From NCBI GenBank assembly GCA_035490315.1, contig DATHET010000340.1:1-23445 (forward strand): 23,445 nt of DNA, given 5' to 3'. This stretch comes from JADJQU01 sp035490315. GTDB taxonomy: Bacteria > Planctomycetota > UBA1135 > GCA-002686595. The notes beneath the pieces are model-generated. The model was not told the origin of the DNA and ran no database searches. It saw only the letters and a program-made list of their open reading frames with translations. The number at the start of each line of letters is the position of its first letter. Positions within the stretch are counted from its first letter, which is position 1. Of this stretch, positions 15,837 through 23,445 are shown in pieces. Both the position numbers and the translations under genes were made by a program.

Positions 15837-18674
15837 CTAAGGCAGCCTCTCGAAGCGCACGACGCGGTCCGTGCTGGCCGCGCGCAAGTCCTCGACGTCG
15901 ATTTCGTAACTCGGATCGAGCTTCCCCTGCGCGTCGAGCACCGGCACATATCCGACGCGGGAACCGAAGGGCGGCGCGAGGCGAAGACTCGATGTGCTTC
16001 CTTCCGCGAGCGACAACTGGAAGCGTCCATCGACATCCGTCGATCCCAGGACATCCCAACCATCCTCGAACAGCTCGGATCGGCGCAGCACGCTCGCGCC
16101 CTGCAGGGGCTGCCCCTCGGGGCCGACCGCGCGCAAGCTGGTCGCGACCGCGCGCTGCAGGCTGATCCGCACGCCTTGGGTCCCCGCGGCGATGCTGCGC
16201 AGCGTGAGCGGGGCAAGGGTCTCGTGACCGTAGTCCGCGTGGAATCCCTCCGTGCATTGCAAGTTGTAGCTGCCGGGCTCCAGACCGCAGAGCTCGAAGC
16301 TGCCGTCGAGCGCTGCGAGCGCGTAGGTGACGCTCGTGTAGCCCGTCTTCGCCGGGTCCGGCGCCCAGGCATGGACACTCGCGCTTTCGACCGGCTGGCC
16401 TAGCGAATCGACGATCACACCGCGAATCGATGGCTCGGTATCGAGCGTCAGATCGACGTCGAGCAACTGTTCGCCGTCCTGCAGGTCCAGGCGGAGCTCC
16501 GCGCCGTGGGCAAAACCTTTTTCTCCAGCCCACAAGCGATAGCTTCCGCCGGGAAGCTCGCCGAAGCAGTAGCGGCCGCGTTCGTCGATGCGGGCCTGGA
16601 TCCGTCCGAATCCAAACCCTTCGCTGTCCTTGTATCCCACGCCACCCTCCGCGGCTGGCTTCCACGCGTCCCGGTCGCTGGGTTCGCCGTCGAGCAGCAC
16701 CCAGCGTCCGGACACGGGCTTGCCGGCTCGATCGAGGACGTGTCCCGCGATCATCGCCGGCGGCGCCAGGACGATGTCCTCGAGCTCGAGCTCCATGGCG
16801 TCCGATTCCCGCTCGGGGAAGTCGCGCACTGCGCTCGCGAGTCCGTCGACGTGGACGAGTAAGGTGTGGCGCAGATCGACGCGCAGGCCTGAGAATTCGA
16901 AGCGACCCAGGCCATCGGTTTGCGCACGCCGCTGCTCGAACTGGTACGTGTCCCCGGGCTGCGCGTCCGCGCTGACGACGATGTCCGCATTCGCGATCGG
17001 CGCGCCACTCGAGTTCACGACGCGGCCCTTCGCACGCCGGCCCGGCAGCAGGAAAATGTCGCGCGTGACTTCGCCGTCAGCGCCGGGAGTTGCGCTCACC
17101 TGAAAATCGCCGTAGCCGGGTGCCTTGGCGGTCAGCCGGGTAGTTTCGCCACGAATCGCGCCGTGCAGGCTGTAGCGACCCTGGTCGTCGGTCGTTGCGC
17201 GGTTCACGTCGTGCGTGCTCGAGATCTGCACGGTTGCGCCGGCGATCGGGAGCTTCGTCGATCCGTCGGTGACCTGGCCGCGCACGAGCGCTCCGGGCAC
17301 CAGCGCGATCTGCATTTCGCGTCGCTCCCCTGCGCGCAGCACGCCAACACGGTGGCTGCGGAGCGGAAACCCGCGTGCGTAGACGAGCAGCTCGCCGGCG
17401 TCCGCGGGCAGATCGCCGAGCTCGAAATGGCCGCGAGCATCAGTCTGCGTCTCGAATCCGTCATCGCCGAGACTGCCGAGAACGCCGAGCCGCGCCTGCA
17501 CCCGCGCACCGGCGACGGGAGATCCGTCGGCGGCGCTGGTCACGCTGCCGACCAGCGTAGCGGCTCGTGGAAGCACCATGCGCAGCTCGAGGCCCGGGTA
17601 GCGGCTTCGCGAACAGGCGCGCGCGAAGCCTGGCGCGCTTGCCGTGACGTCGTAATGCCGGCGCGTCTCGAGTTGGAAGCTGCACTGCCCGTTCGAATCG
17701 GAGCGCCCTTGCGCGACTTGCTGATCGAGCTGCGCGTCGTCCTCGAGCAATCCCGGCAGCTGCCGCGCGCCCGGGTGCACGATGACCACCGTCGCATCCG
17801 CGATCGGGGTTCCATCCGTCGCGACGACAAGGATGCGAAGTTCCTGCTCGTGATCGATGCTCGGCGCCGCCGCGACCATCGGGCTATCGACGGCTGCGAC
17901 GCGGGCTGCGCCAGCTGCCGCGCCTTCGGCTGGACGAGGCTCTCCAGCGGAGGCTCCACCGAGGTCGAGGGAAGACGCGTTCGCGACGCTGTCAGAACCC
18001 CTGTCCGCGCGAAATTCCAGAAAGCCAAGGGCCAGCAGGGCCACGATCAAAAGAGCGAGACCGAGTTTGGTTTTCATGGCGAGCAGCGGGAGGAGGAACG
18101 AATAGGACGCGACGACTGGAGGAGATGTCGAGGTGCGTCCGAGCAAGATGAGCAATCCGGATTGCCACTGCGTCCGATCTCCTCCCGAAGCACGATCGAG
18201 GCGCTCGCGGATCAGGGCATGGGCCCGCGCCAGGCGACTCTTGACGGTGGTCAGGGGAATTCGCTCGCGGTCCGCAATCGCGGCGGGCGACAGTCCCTGG
18301 TAGTAGCGCGCGAGCAGCACCGATCGATAGGGATCGGGAAGGGCGACCACGGCGGACGTGATGCGCGAGAGCATCTCGGCGCGCTCCACGTCCTCGATGG
18401 AAGAGGTCTGCGACTCCCGCCGCGCAACGGCTGCTTCGCGATCCGAGCGTCGGCTCGCTCCGCGGCGTATCCGGATCGCGGCGTGACGCGTCACGGTCAA
18501 GAGCCAGGCGACCAGATTCGGAGTGGCCTCGCGCGGACTCTCGAGAGAGGCGACGAGCGCATCCTGAACCGCGTCTTCGGCGAGCTGCTCATCCTTAAGG
18601 ATCCCCTGGGCGAGCGCCCGCAGAAATCCCGAATGCTGGGTCAATACCTCGCTGGTGAAATCGGCGCGGTCCAT
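15837..18674 (-). CDS. Membrane-tethered ECF sigma factor with exported carboxypeptidase-regulatory-like repeats
   Basis: The product has 945 residues. Residues about 14-70 are sigma region 2 (LAEDAVQDALVASLESP) and about 110-160 are region 4 (LPDPYRSVLLARYYQG, then IPLTTVKSRLARAHALI). A transmembrane helix lies at about 203-221 (KLGLALLIVALLALGFLEF), with another weakly hydrophobic stretch before it (GLLILLG...YSFLLPLLA). At least seven regulatory-like repeats follow, for example SVTSAADGSPVAGARV, RVVNSSGAPIANADIVV and VIVDSLGQPVESASV, each closed by a DxxGxFxLxxL-type strand. The start has AGGGGG about 13 bases upstream on the minus strand. No anti-sigma gene is adjacent. An internal Met200 (ATG at 18077) just before the helix resembles a protein start, but it lacks a ribosome site, so I treat the frame as one fusion. 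Target genes are unknown. Confidence 0.88.
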   Translation of the reverse strand: MDRADFTSEVLTQHSGFLRALAQGILKDEQLAEDAVQDALVASLESPREATPNLVAWLLTVTRHAAIRIRRGASRRSDREAAVARRESQTSSIEDVERAEMLSRITSAVVALPDPYRSVLLARYYQGLSPAAIADRERIPLTTVKSRLARAHALIRERLDRASGGDRTQWQSGLLILLGRTSTSPPVVASYSFLLPLLAMKTKLGLALLIVALLALGFLEFRADRGSDSVANASSLDLGGASAGEPRPAEGAAAGAARVAAVDSPMVAAAPSIDHEQELRILVVATDGTPIADATVVIVHPGARQLPGLLEDDAQLDQQVAQGRSDSNGQCSFQLETRRHYDVTASAPGFARACSRSRYPGLELRMVLPRAATLVGSVTSAADGSPVAGARVQARLGVLGSLGDDGFETQTDARGHFELGDLPADAGELLVYARGFPLRSHRVGVLRAGERREMQIALVPGALVRGQVTDGSTKLPIAGATVQISSTHDVNRATTDDQGRYSLHGAIRGETTRLTAKAPGYGDFQVSATPGADGEVTRDIFLLPGRRAKGRVVNSSGAPIANADIVVSADAQPGDTYQFEQRRAQTDGLGRFEFSGLRVDLRHTLLVHVDGLASAVRDFPERESDAMELELEDIVLAPPAMIAGHVLDRAGKPVSGRWVLLDGEPSDRDAWKPAAEGGVGYKDSEGFGFGRIQARIDERGRYCFGELPGGSYRLWAGEKGFAHGAELRLDLQDGEQLLDVDLTLDTEPSIRGVIVDSLGQPVESASVHAWAPDPAKTGYTSVTYALAALDGSFELCGLEPGSYNLQCTEGFHADYGHETLAPLTLRSIAAGTQGVRISLQRAVATSLRAVGPEGQPLQGASVLRRSELFEDGWDVLGSTDVDGRFQLSLAEGSTSSLRLAPPFGSRVGYVPVLDAQGKLDPSYEIDVEDLRAASTDRVVRFERLP

Positions 18675-18945
18675 GGTCGTCTCGACCCCCTCAAGCCCGC
18701 GGAGAGGCTAGCGGATGCGAACATTTCCAATCTCTTCGTCGTCCAGGAGCAAACTCACCGGTTCCTCTCCGTCCGCGCGAGCGTGACCGATCGAGGCGAC
18801 TCGATCGCGTAGATTGCGGTCTTGCTCGTCGAGTCAGTCGTGCTTGGGACAACTTCGAGCCTGGCAAGTGCAATGTGGTAGCCAATCCTCGTTGAATCCA
18901 GTTCGGCTTGAGTCTCGCGTGCCGGTGGAGTAGCAAGTCTTAGCC
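18675..18945. promoter_or_regulatory. Divergent gap between sigma fusion and transporter remnant
   Basis: The 271 bp should hold the promoter of the minus-strand sigma fusion. A GGAAATG (minus strand, near 18720-18726) resembles an ECF -35 element, but no CGTC-like -10 is seen at the expected distance. I found no RNA gene or other coding signal. Confidence 0.35.
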
Positions 18946-19355
18946 ATGAAGTTACTTCAATGCGCGGCGATCCACCTGTCCAGCAGAGAGCACCTTGCGA
19001 TACTCTCGGACGCCGGATCGATCCCCGAACTGGTCGGCATCCGCGTCGAGTTCATCCTGTTCGCGGCAACCCTGCTGGGTGTGGCGCTTTTTCATCACCA
19101 CACGCTCAAGGTCGCCTTGTGTGGACTCGCTGCAATCCTCGTGTTCCGATTCGTCTTCACGGATTTCGATCTGTGGGCGCACCTGTTCACGGGTTTACTT
19201 CGGCCGCTGGCCACCACCATGAGGGTGAGTGGAAACTGATCCTGAATCTACTTGGGTTGCTGCTTGGGTTTGCGTTGCTGGCCAAGCAGTTCGAGGACAG
19301 TCACGTGCCCGATCTCCTGCCCAACTATCTGCCCAAGGCGTATGGGGCGGAGTGA
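18946..19355 (+). pseudogene. Frameshifted, truncated CitM/ArsB-type ion transporter remnant
   Basis: The first frame (18946-19239) encodes IHLSSREHLAILSDAGSIP, VEFILFAATLLGVALFHHH and FRFVFTDFDLWAHL, resembling the N-terminus of the ion-transporter superfamily proteins annotated as citrate transporter or sodium:proton antiporter. The expected continuation is in a different frame: EWKLILNLLGLLLGFALLAK and QFEDSHVPDLLPNYLPK, ending at a TGA at 19353-19355. A single indel between about 19186 and 19215 explains the switch. Family members run to over 400 residues with about a dozen helices; here only about 135 remain and the rest is absent. The gene is broken twice, by a frameshift and by 3' loss. 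A sequencing error could mimic the first defect but not the second. Confidence 0.75.
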
Positions 19356-19414
19356 GGTGTCGGGCTCACGCGAGCTCTGATTGAGGCCGCAAACGGCAAA
19401 CCCGCAGTGTTGCC

Positions 19415-19687
19415 CTACTGCCTCCGGCCGGGTTCGGACGACAGATTCTTGTCAACGATCGCCGCGATGATGAGCAGGAATCCGAGCACGCGCAGCATGT
19501 ACGTGTAGCCGATCCTCTCGTCGGTCGCTCCGATCCAGATCGCGAGGCACTGGTTGAGCGCGAACAGCCCGAACGCCACCGCGAAGGCAAGGAACAGCCG
19601 ATCGTGACTCTTCTTCCAGAAGCGGATGAAGAACAGCGCCGCGATGAAGTAGCCCATGGCGACGGCGCCAGAAAGGAACTCGATCAT
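19415..19687 (-). CDS. DUF5985-type small membrane protein (second of pair)
   Basis: The product has 90 residues and three hydrophobic helices: IEFLSGAVAMGYFIAALFFI, LFLAFAVAFGLFALNQCLAI and YMLRVLGFLLIIAAIVDKN. The FIRFWKKSHDRLF stretch between helices one and two is typical of DUF5985 proteins. The start at 19687 overlaps the stop of the upstream gene in an ATGA, so it is translated by coupling; the longer upstream open frame is a shadow. It is the last gene of a three-gene operon. The function of the family is not known; an inner-membrane complex of the two paralogues is a reasonable guess from their fixed pairing. Confidence 0.88.
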   Translation of the reverse strand: MIEFLSGAVAMGYFIAALFFIRFWKKSHDRLFLAFAVAFGLFALNQCLAIWIGATDERIGYTYMLRVLGFLLIIAAIVDKNLSSEPGRRQ

Positions 19688-19947
19688 TCGGCCTCCCTGA
19701 TGAATCCGTAGAGCAGGAAGCTCACGCCTAGCAGGGCGGAGACCAGTCGGTAAGGCCGAAAATCGATTTCGGGATTCGCGAGGTCCACTACGAGGAAGAA
19801 ATTGTTGGCCGTCAAGAACACGAAGCACAGGGCGCTCCATAACAGCAGCCGCACGCGGCTTGCGGCATAGCCGCGAAATAGCAGCACCATGCAGGCGAGG
19901 CTCGTGAGCAGTGCGAGCCAGGCGGAGACGATGGAAAGCGCGGCCAT
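19684..19947 (-). CDS. DUF5985-type small membrane protein (first of pair)
   Basis: The product has 87 residues with three hydrophobic helices: LSIVSAWLALLTSLACMVLL, VRLLLWSALCFVFLTANNFF and LVSALLGVSFLLYGFI. The intervening RGYAASRVRLLLWSALCF and VVDLANPEIDF fit the DUF5985 pattern I know from proteobacterial operons. It starts two bases after the stop of the winged-helix-like gene, and its own stop overlaps the next start (ATGA). All three genes are therefore one transcript. The role is unknown. Confidence 0.88.
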   Translation of the reverse strand: MAALSIVSAWLALLTSLACMVLLFRGYAASRVRLLLWSALCFVFLTANNFFLVVDLANPEIDFRPYRLVSALLGVSFLLYGFIREAE

Positions 19948-19949
19948 GC

Positions 19950-20327
19950 TTATGTCTTCCTTAGCTTGAAGGCATCGGCGAACGTCTGGATCTTGCTGTC
20001 GCGCAGCGCGTAGATGATGCGCACCAGCGTCACAGGGCGACGGGAAAAAGCCTGCGCGAGCGTCTCCACCATCGGCGACTGCGCGGAGTCACGAAACCGG
20101 TAGCGGCCTTGCGCGGCTTCGGCCAGGTTGGAAGCGGCGAACGATTCAAGGTACCGGCCGGCGTCGGCGACGGTCACTCCAGGCCCGAGCGTGGCGACGG
20201 CTTCCTCGGGAGTGAACGCGTGTTCGCGGCGGCGATAGAGCAGGAGAAGCAGGTCCGCAACGTCCACCCCCGGGATGGATGCCTTGAGGAAACCGCAGAA
20301 CTCGTCGGAGAACTCGCCGTCTTCCAT
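19950..20327 (-). CDS. Winged-helix-like small protein heading the DUF5985 operon
   Basis: The product has 125 residues, is soluble, and shows a helix-turn-helix or winged-helix layout: VADLLLLLYRRREHAFTPEE (helix), VTVADAGRYLESFAASNLAE (second and recognition helices) and AAQGRYRFRD (wing). The C-terminal part ends in the motif DSKIQTFADAFKLRK, which I associate with the protein encoded upstream of DUF5985 pairs in other bacteria. It may regulate the operon or act as a cytoplasmic partner of the two membrane proteins. A GATAAT (minus strand, 20339-20344) lies very close to the start. If it is a -10 box, the leader would be almost absent; no -35 match supports it. Confidence 0.8.
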   Translation of the reverse strand: MEDGEFSDEFCGFLKASIPGVDVADLLLLLYRRREHAFTPEEAVATLGPGVTVADAGRYLESFAASNLAEAAQGRYRFRDSAQSPMVETLAQAFSRRPVTLVRIIYALRDSKIQTFADAFKLRKT

Positions 20328-20533
20328 GACGGACTCAGATTATCACTGTGACTTGCGGGGGACGGCCCCGATGTGCCCGAATCGTGACCATCAGTTCCGT
20401 TGGCGGCTGACCTTCAGACACTCGACTTTTCAGCGTGGGTTCTTGCGACTCTCGCGGTTGAGTCCGTAGAGAATAGGAATCCTGGATGTCGTTCAGCATG
20501 ACGACGCGGCATGTTTGGTTCTCCACCCCGCGC
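20328..20533. other. Intergenic gap between HPP gene and DUF5985 operon
   Basis: The 206 bp probably hold the promoter of the minus-strand operon. A weak hairpin (GACTC...GAGTC near 20449-20466, five-base stem) is the only dyad noted. A 63-codon open frame here has no family features and I do not call it. Confidence 0.35.
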
Positions 20534-21103
20534 TCAAAGCCAGTGGTTCGGATACTTGCGATGGTAGACGACGTTGTTCGTGAACAGCGCGGTGACGAGC
20601 AGGATCAAGGCGCCGGCAAGGACCGGGACGAGGATGAAGTACGGGGTCGCGCCTGCCTGCACGCCGATCAGGGCCGTCGCGCCGCCGGGAGGGTGGGTCG
20701 TGTGCGTGACGTTCATGACCAACAGCGCGAGGCCCACGGCGAGAGCCGTGGTCAGCGGCGTCGAGCCCCAGGCGGCAACCACGAGGACGGCGACGATCGA
20801 GGACAGCACATGGCCGCCGACCAGATTGCGCGGTTGCGCCAGGGGCGACTCGTTGGCGCCGAAGAGCAGCACGGCCGAAGCTCCGAACGAACCGATCAAC
20901 AAAGGCTCGCCAACGAGGACCGTGACCCAGTAGATCGCCAGGATGCCGAGCGTGCCGCTGAGGAAGCTCCACACCGCGTACTTCAGCGTCATCAAGGGTC
21001 GCGGACCCCAGATGGGCACTCGCCATCGCCCAGGCAGCTGACTGAGACGCCCCGTGACCGCCTTGCGGCATCGGGCGAGCAGGTCGGCGGGGCGGTGGGG
21101 CAT
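20534..21103 (-). CDS. HPP family integral membrane protein
   Basis: The product has 189 residues with four to five hydrophobic helices and the signature motif THPPGGATALIG, together with GSFGASAVLLFG and SPLAQPRNLVGGHVLSS. These are the diagnostic features of the HPP family. In cyanobacteria a member has been linked to nitrite transport into chloroplast- or cell-type compartments; the substrate here is unknown. Length is normal and the frame intact. The first 37 residues are basic and soluble, so translation could also begin at the internal Met38 (MTLKYAVW). It diverges from the third sigma fusion with 229 bp between starts, and is followed by the DUF5985 operon on the same strand after 206 bp. 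Confidence 0.9.
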   Translation of the reverse strand: MPHRPADLLARCRKAVTGRLSQLPGRWRVPIWGPRPLMTLKYAVWSFLSGTLGILAIYWVTVLVGEPLLIGSFGASAVLLFGANESPLAQPRNLVGGHVLSSIVAVLVVAAWGSTPLTTALAVGLALLVMNVTHTTHPPGGATALIGVQAGATPYFILVPVLAGALILLVTALFTNNVVYHRKYPNHWL

Positions 21104-21332
21104 CGAAAAGCGCGTGGTGCGAGGGCGCGTCGCGCCGGTGGGGGCGGAGAAGCTACAGAGAATGCCGCCTCAGCGACACTGACGTTTCCGTGCGAAGGTC
21201 CGCCGCGGCGCTCCGGTCCTTCGCTCGCCGGCCCGAATCCGCGCGGATCGCCCGTGTTGGCCTGCCGCCCGAGACTTTTCTCGGCGAAGATGAAGTCGAT
21301 CTGCCCCGGGCGCCATCTGGAACGGCAGAGTC
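21104..21332. promoter_or_regulatory. Divergent gap before the third sigma fusion
   Basis: The 229 bp separate the HPP gene (minus) and the third sigma fusion (plus). Promoters for both are expected here. I could not identify convincing boxes or dyads, and frames crossing it lack protein features. Confidence 0.35.
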
Positions 21333-23445
21333 ATGTCCCCGCCTTCTTCAACGAGCTTCGAGTCACTGCTTTCGCACGCGAGTTTCCTGCGCTCCCTGGC
21401 GCGCGAGCTTACGCGCGACTCGAGCCGCGCCGACGATCTCGTCCAGCGCACCTGGGTTGCCGCCCTCGAGCATCCGCCGAGCGAGGGCAAGCCCCTGCGG
21501 CGCTGGCTCGCCGCAATCGTGCGCAACTTCGCGCGCGAGGAGCATCGGACCGAGGCGCGTCGAGCGCAGCGTGAAGCGATCGTCGCGAGACCGATCGCGG
21601 GCGGCGAGCCCGACGCGCTCGCGGAGCAGATCGCTTTGCAGCACTCGCTGCTGCGCGCGGTCGAAGGGCTCGACGAGCCTTACCGATCGGTGATCTACCA
21701 GCGCTACTACCAGAATCTCAATCCGCGAGAGATCGCCGCGCGATCGGGCATTCCGTTGAAGACGGTCAAGACGCAGCTGCACCGAGGGCTCGCGAAGCTG
21801 CGCGCGCGGCTCGATCGCGAACACGGCGGCGAGCGTTCGGCATGGCTCCTGGCCTTGATTCCCTTGACCGGCCGTCCGTCGTGGACGGCCTATGCGCTCG
21901 GAGCCCAGCTCGTGAATGCCAAGATCCAAGTTGCCCTGGTCTGCCTCGCGGTGATCTGCGCCGTCGGGGGAGTCGCGTTCGTTTCGACTCGGATGGAGAC
22001 GCCGAGCGCGGCTGCATCGGCGGCATCGATCGCGGACGGGGGCCGCGTGGAAACGCCTGATGGGCCCGCGGTCGCCGCGCTCGCATCCGGCGAGCGGCGC
22101 TCGCTCGAAGCGCCGACTCAGGCAGCGGCACCCGCGCCGATCGACGAGGCTCCGATCGCGTTGACTCCCGAGGCGAGCCGGATCCGCGGCCGCGTGCTCG
22201 ATCTGCAAGGCCGGCCCGTCGGGGGGATCGATCTCGTCGAGCGCAGCGAACTCGTGAGCGATCGCCTGCCCCCGCGAAGCCGCGGTCCAATCGAAGCGTC
22301 GCATGCGAGCGCGACCAGCGCGGCGGATGGATCCTTCGAGGTGGACGCCCCGAAATCGACGCTGGTGCTCGTCGCGCGCAGCCCGGGCTTCGTGACGGTG
22401 CTCGGCGTGCGTCTCGCCCGCAACTACAGCGCCGCCGAGCCGATCGTCGCCGTGGCTCCGCGCCAGCCGCTGGCCGGCCTGGTCGTCGATCCGGACGGAA
22501 ATCCAGTCGCCGACGCGCAAGTCGAGATCGTGCTGCCCGCGAGCGTTCGCTCGGGGCTAGGCGCAGTCATCGACCAGAGCTTCCTGATGGCGTGGAAGAC
22601 CTCGACCGACGAGCGCGGCCACTTCGAATTCGAGGACGCGCCCGATTGCACCGGTGAAGTGGGCGCCGTGTCTCCGCGCTTCGAGAAGGCCTCGATCCCG
22701 ATTCCGCCGCAGTCGAGCTACGACCTGCTGCTGCGCCTCGGCGCGAGAGAAAAGCCGAAGCTCTTCCTGCGCGGAATCGTCGTCGATCAGCACGGTGAAC
22801 CGGTCGATCAGGCCTACGTGGGCTTCGCCGATCGCACGACCCAGTCCGCGGCGGATGGGAGCTTCGAGCTCGATATCGAGGTCGATCCGAACACGATCAA
22901 CTATTTCGAGCATCCACCAGGAAGCGGCACCTGGGGCCCCGAGTTCGATCTGGATCTGGTGCGCGCGGTCAAGGTCGGTCATCTCCCAGCCATCCACCGC
23001 CTGCCCGAGTACGACGAGCGGCACGCGCTCGCGGAGCTCGAACCGGTCCGGCTCGAGCTCGGAGGAGCGCCTTTTTCGATCGAAGGCCGAGTCGTGGACA
23101 GCCGCGGAAGACCGGTCGCCGGCGTCGAGGTCTGGCCCTCGGATGGAACGTTCTTTGGTCGGATCACGTACAAGACGGGCCGCGAGGGAGTCTCCTTCCC
23201 CGCGAACCTCGAAGCGGTGATGCGCGGCGACCCGCGGGCCGAGAAGGCACGCTCGAACGCGGAAGGAAAATTCGTGCTCGACGGTCTCTGCGATCGCGAA
23301 TACGAAATCGCTGCTTTCGATGCTCCGACGATGCGCTGGTGCAGCACATCGGAGGTGCGCGCCGGCCGCCGCGACCTCGTGATCCGGTTGCAGGCGCCGG
23401 AGGAGCTGGTGCGCATCGCGGGGCGTGTCGTCACCGAATCGGGAG
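21333..23445 (+). CDS. Membrane-tethered ECF sigma factor with exported repeats, open at the right edge
   Basis: From the ATG at 21333 the frame stays open through the last base, about 704 codons, so the gene is 3'-truncated by the window. Residues about 13-70 are sigma region 2 (SRADDLVQRTWVAALEHP) and about 108-160 are region 4 (LDEPYRSVIYQRYYQNLNP, then IPLKTVKTQLHRGLAKL). A transmembrane helix lies at about 199-218 (QVALVCLAVICAVGGVAFVS). Regulatory-like repeats follow: IRGRVLDLQGRPVGGIDLV, LAGLVVDPDGNPVADAQVEI, RGIVVDQHGEPVDQAYV and IEGRVVDSRGRPVAGVEV. Its sigma domain is closest, by eye, to that of the 15837-18674 protein, sharing PYRSV, RYYQ and the IPLxTVK turn. No strong ribosome site precedes the ATG. 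Target genes are unknown. Confidence 0.87.
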   Translation, partial: MSPPSSTSFESLLSHASFLRSLARELTRDSSRADDLVQRTWVAALEHPPSEGKPLRRWLAAIVRNFAREEHRTEARRAQREAIVARPIAGGEPDALAEQIALQHSLLRAVEGLDEPYRSVIYQRYYQNLNPREIAARSGIPLKTVKTQLHRGLAKLRARLDREHGGERSAWLLALIPLTGRPSWTAYALGAQLVNAKIQVALVCLAVICAVGGVAFVSTRMETPSAAASAASIADGGRVETPDGPAVAALASGERRSLEAPTQAAAPAPIDEAPIALTPEASRIRGRVLDLQGRPVGGIDLVERSELVSDRLPPRSRGPIEASHASATSAADGSFEVDAPKSTLVLVARSPGFVTVLGVRLARNYSAAEPIVAVAPRQPLAGLVVDPDGNPVADAQVEIVLPASVRSGLGAVIDQSFLMAWKTSTDERGHFEFEDAPDCTGEVGAVSPRFEKASIPIPPQSSYDLLLRLGAREKPKLFLRGIVVDQHGEPVDQAYVGFADRTTQSAADGSFELDIEVDPNTINYFEHPPGSGTWGPEFDLDLVRAVKVGHLPAIHRLPEYDERHALAELEPVRLELGGAPFSIEGRVVDSRGRPVAGVEVWPSDGTFFGRITYKTGREGVSFPANLEAVMRGDPRAEKARSNAEGKFVLDGLCDREYEIAAFDAPTMRWCSTSEVRAGRRDLVIRLQAPEELVRIAGRVVTESG

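Noticed and set aside
13948..16665. Long minus-strand open frame overlapping three other genes
   Set aside because: It crosses the phosphodiesterase-like, DUF6438 and second sigma fusion genes out of frame, and its translation is Arg-rich noise.
18075..18077. Separate gene starting at the internal Met200 of the second sigma fusion
   Set aside because: The frame is continuous with the sigma domain, there is no ribosome site upstream, and the other two sigma fusions show the same continuous layout.
18946..19239. Intact small 97-residue membrane protein
   Set aside because: Its end (PLATTMRVSGN) is unrelated to the family, while the expected continuation of the transporter is found immediately downstream in another frame, so a frameshifted remnant is the better call.
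20335..20526. Small 63-codon minus-strand open frame in the gap before the DUF5985 operon
   Set aside because: No ribosome site, no hydrophobic or domain pattern, and it occupies the expected promoter region.

Overview
This is a high-GC bacterial window. It most resembles the Planctomycetota, or a neighbouring phylum of large-genome environmental bacteria. Three things point there. ECF sigma factors are fused to a membrane segment and a long exported array of carboxypeptidase-regulatory-like repeats. There are many large secreted proteins of unknown function. One secreted protein has a Cys- and Gly-rich C-terminal module that I recall from planctomycete secretomes. The phylum call is inference: there is no rRNA or other marker here. 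I see no tRNA, rRNA, CRISPR array, transposase gene or phage gene.

Layout. (a) 1-2651: a divergent pair, a secreted helical protein of unknown function (minus) and a transglutaminase-like lipoprotein (plus). (b) 2652-2848: a convergent gap filled by two back-to-back palindromes. One is a 95-bp nested, BIME-like hairpin; the other is a perfect 76-bp palindrome. One arm of the second recurs, diverged, at 5294-5325. (c) 2849-5170: a secreted thioredoxin-fold/helical-repeat protein (minus). (d) 5359-8553: the first membrane-tethered ECF sigma factor (minus), divergent from a secreted protein at 8691-9650 (plus). (e) 9795-9953: a DUF3309 membrane peptide. (f) 10100-15083 (minus): a tight two-gene operon, a membrane alkaline-phosphatase-superfamily enzyme followed by a membrane-anchored repeat protein that looks like the sensor half of the sigma fusions without the sigma part. 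(g) 15181-15801: a DUF6438 lipoprotein. (h) 15837-18674: the second sigma fusion (minus). (i) 18946-19355: a frameshifted, truncated remnant of a CitM/ArsB-type ion transporter. (j) 19415-20327 (minus): a compact three-gene operon, a small winged-helix-like protein plus two DUF5985 membrane proteins. (k) 20534-21103 (minus): an HPP-family membrane protein. (l) 21333 to the window end: a third sigma fusion (plus), open at the right edge.

The striking theme is the repeated pairing of an N-terminal cytoplasmic ECF sigma factor with one transmembrane helix and an exported beta-sandwich array, all in one polypeptide. Three copies lie within about 18 kb, with a sigma-less version nearby. The natural reading is a family of one-protein transmembrane transcription switches with no separate anti-sigma factor. 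Sensing and release mechanisms are inference; only the architecture is seen in the sequence.
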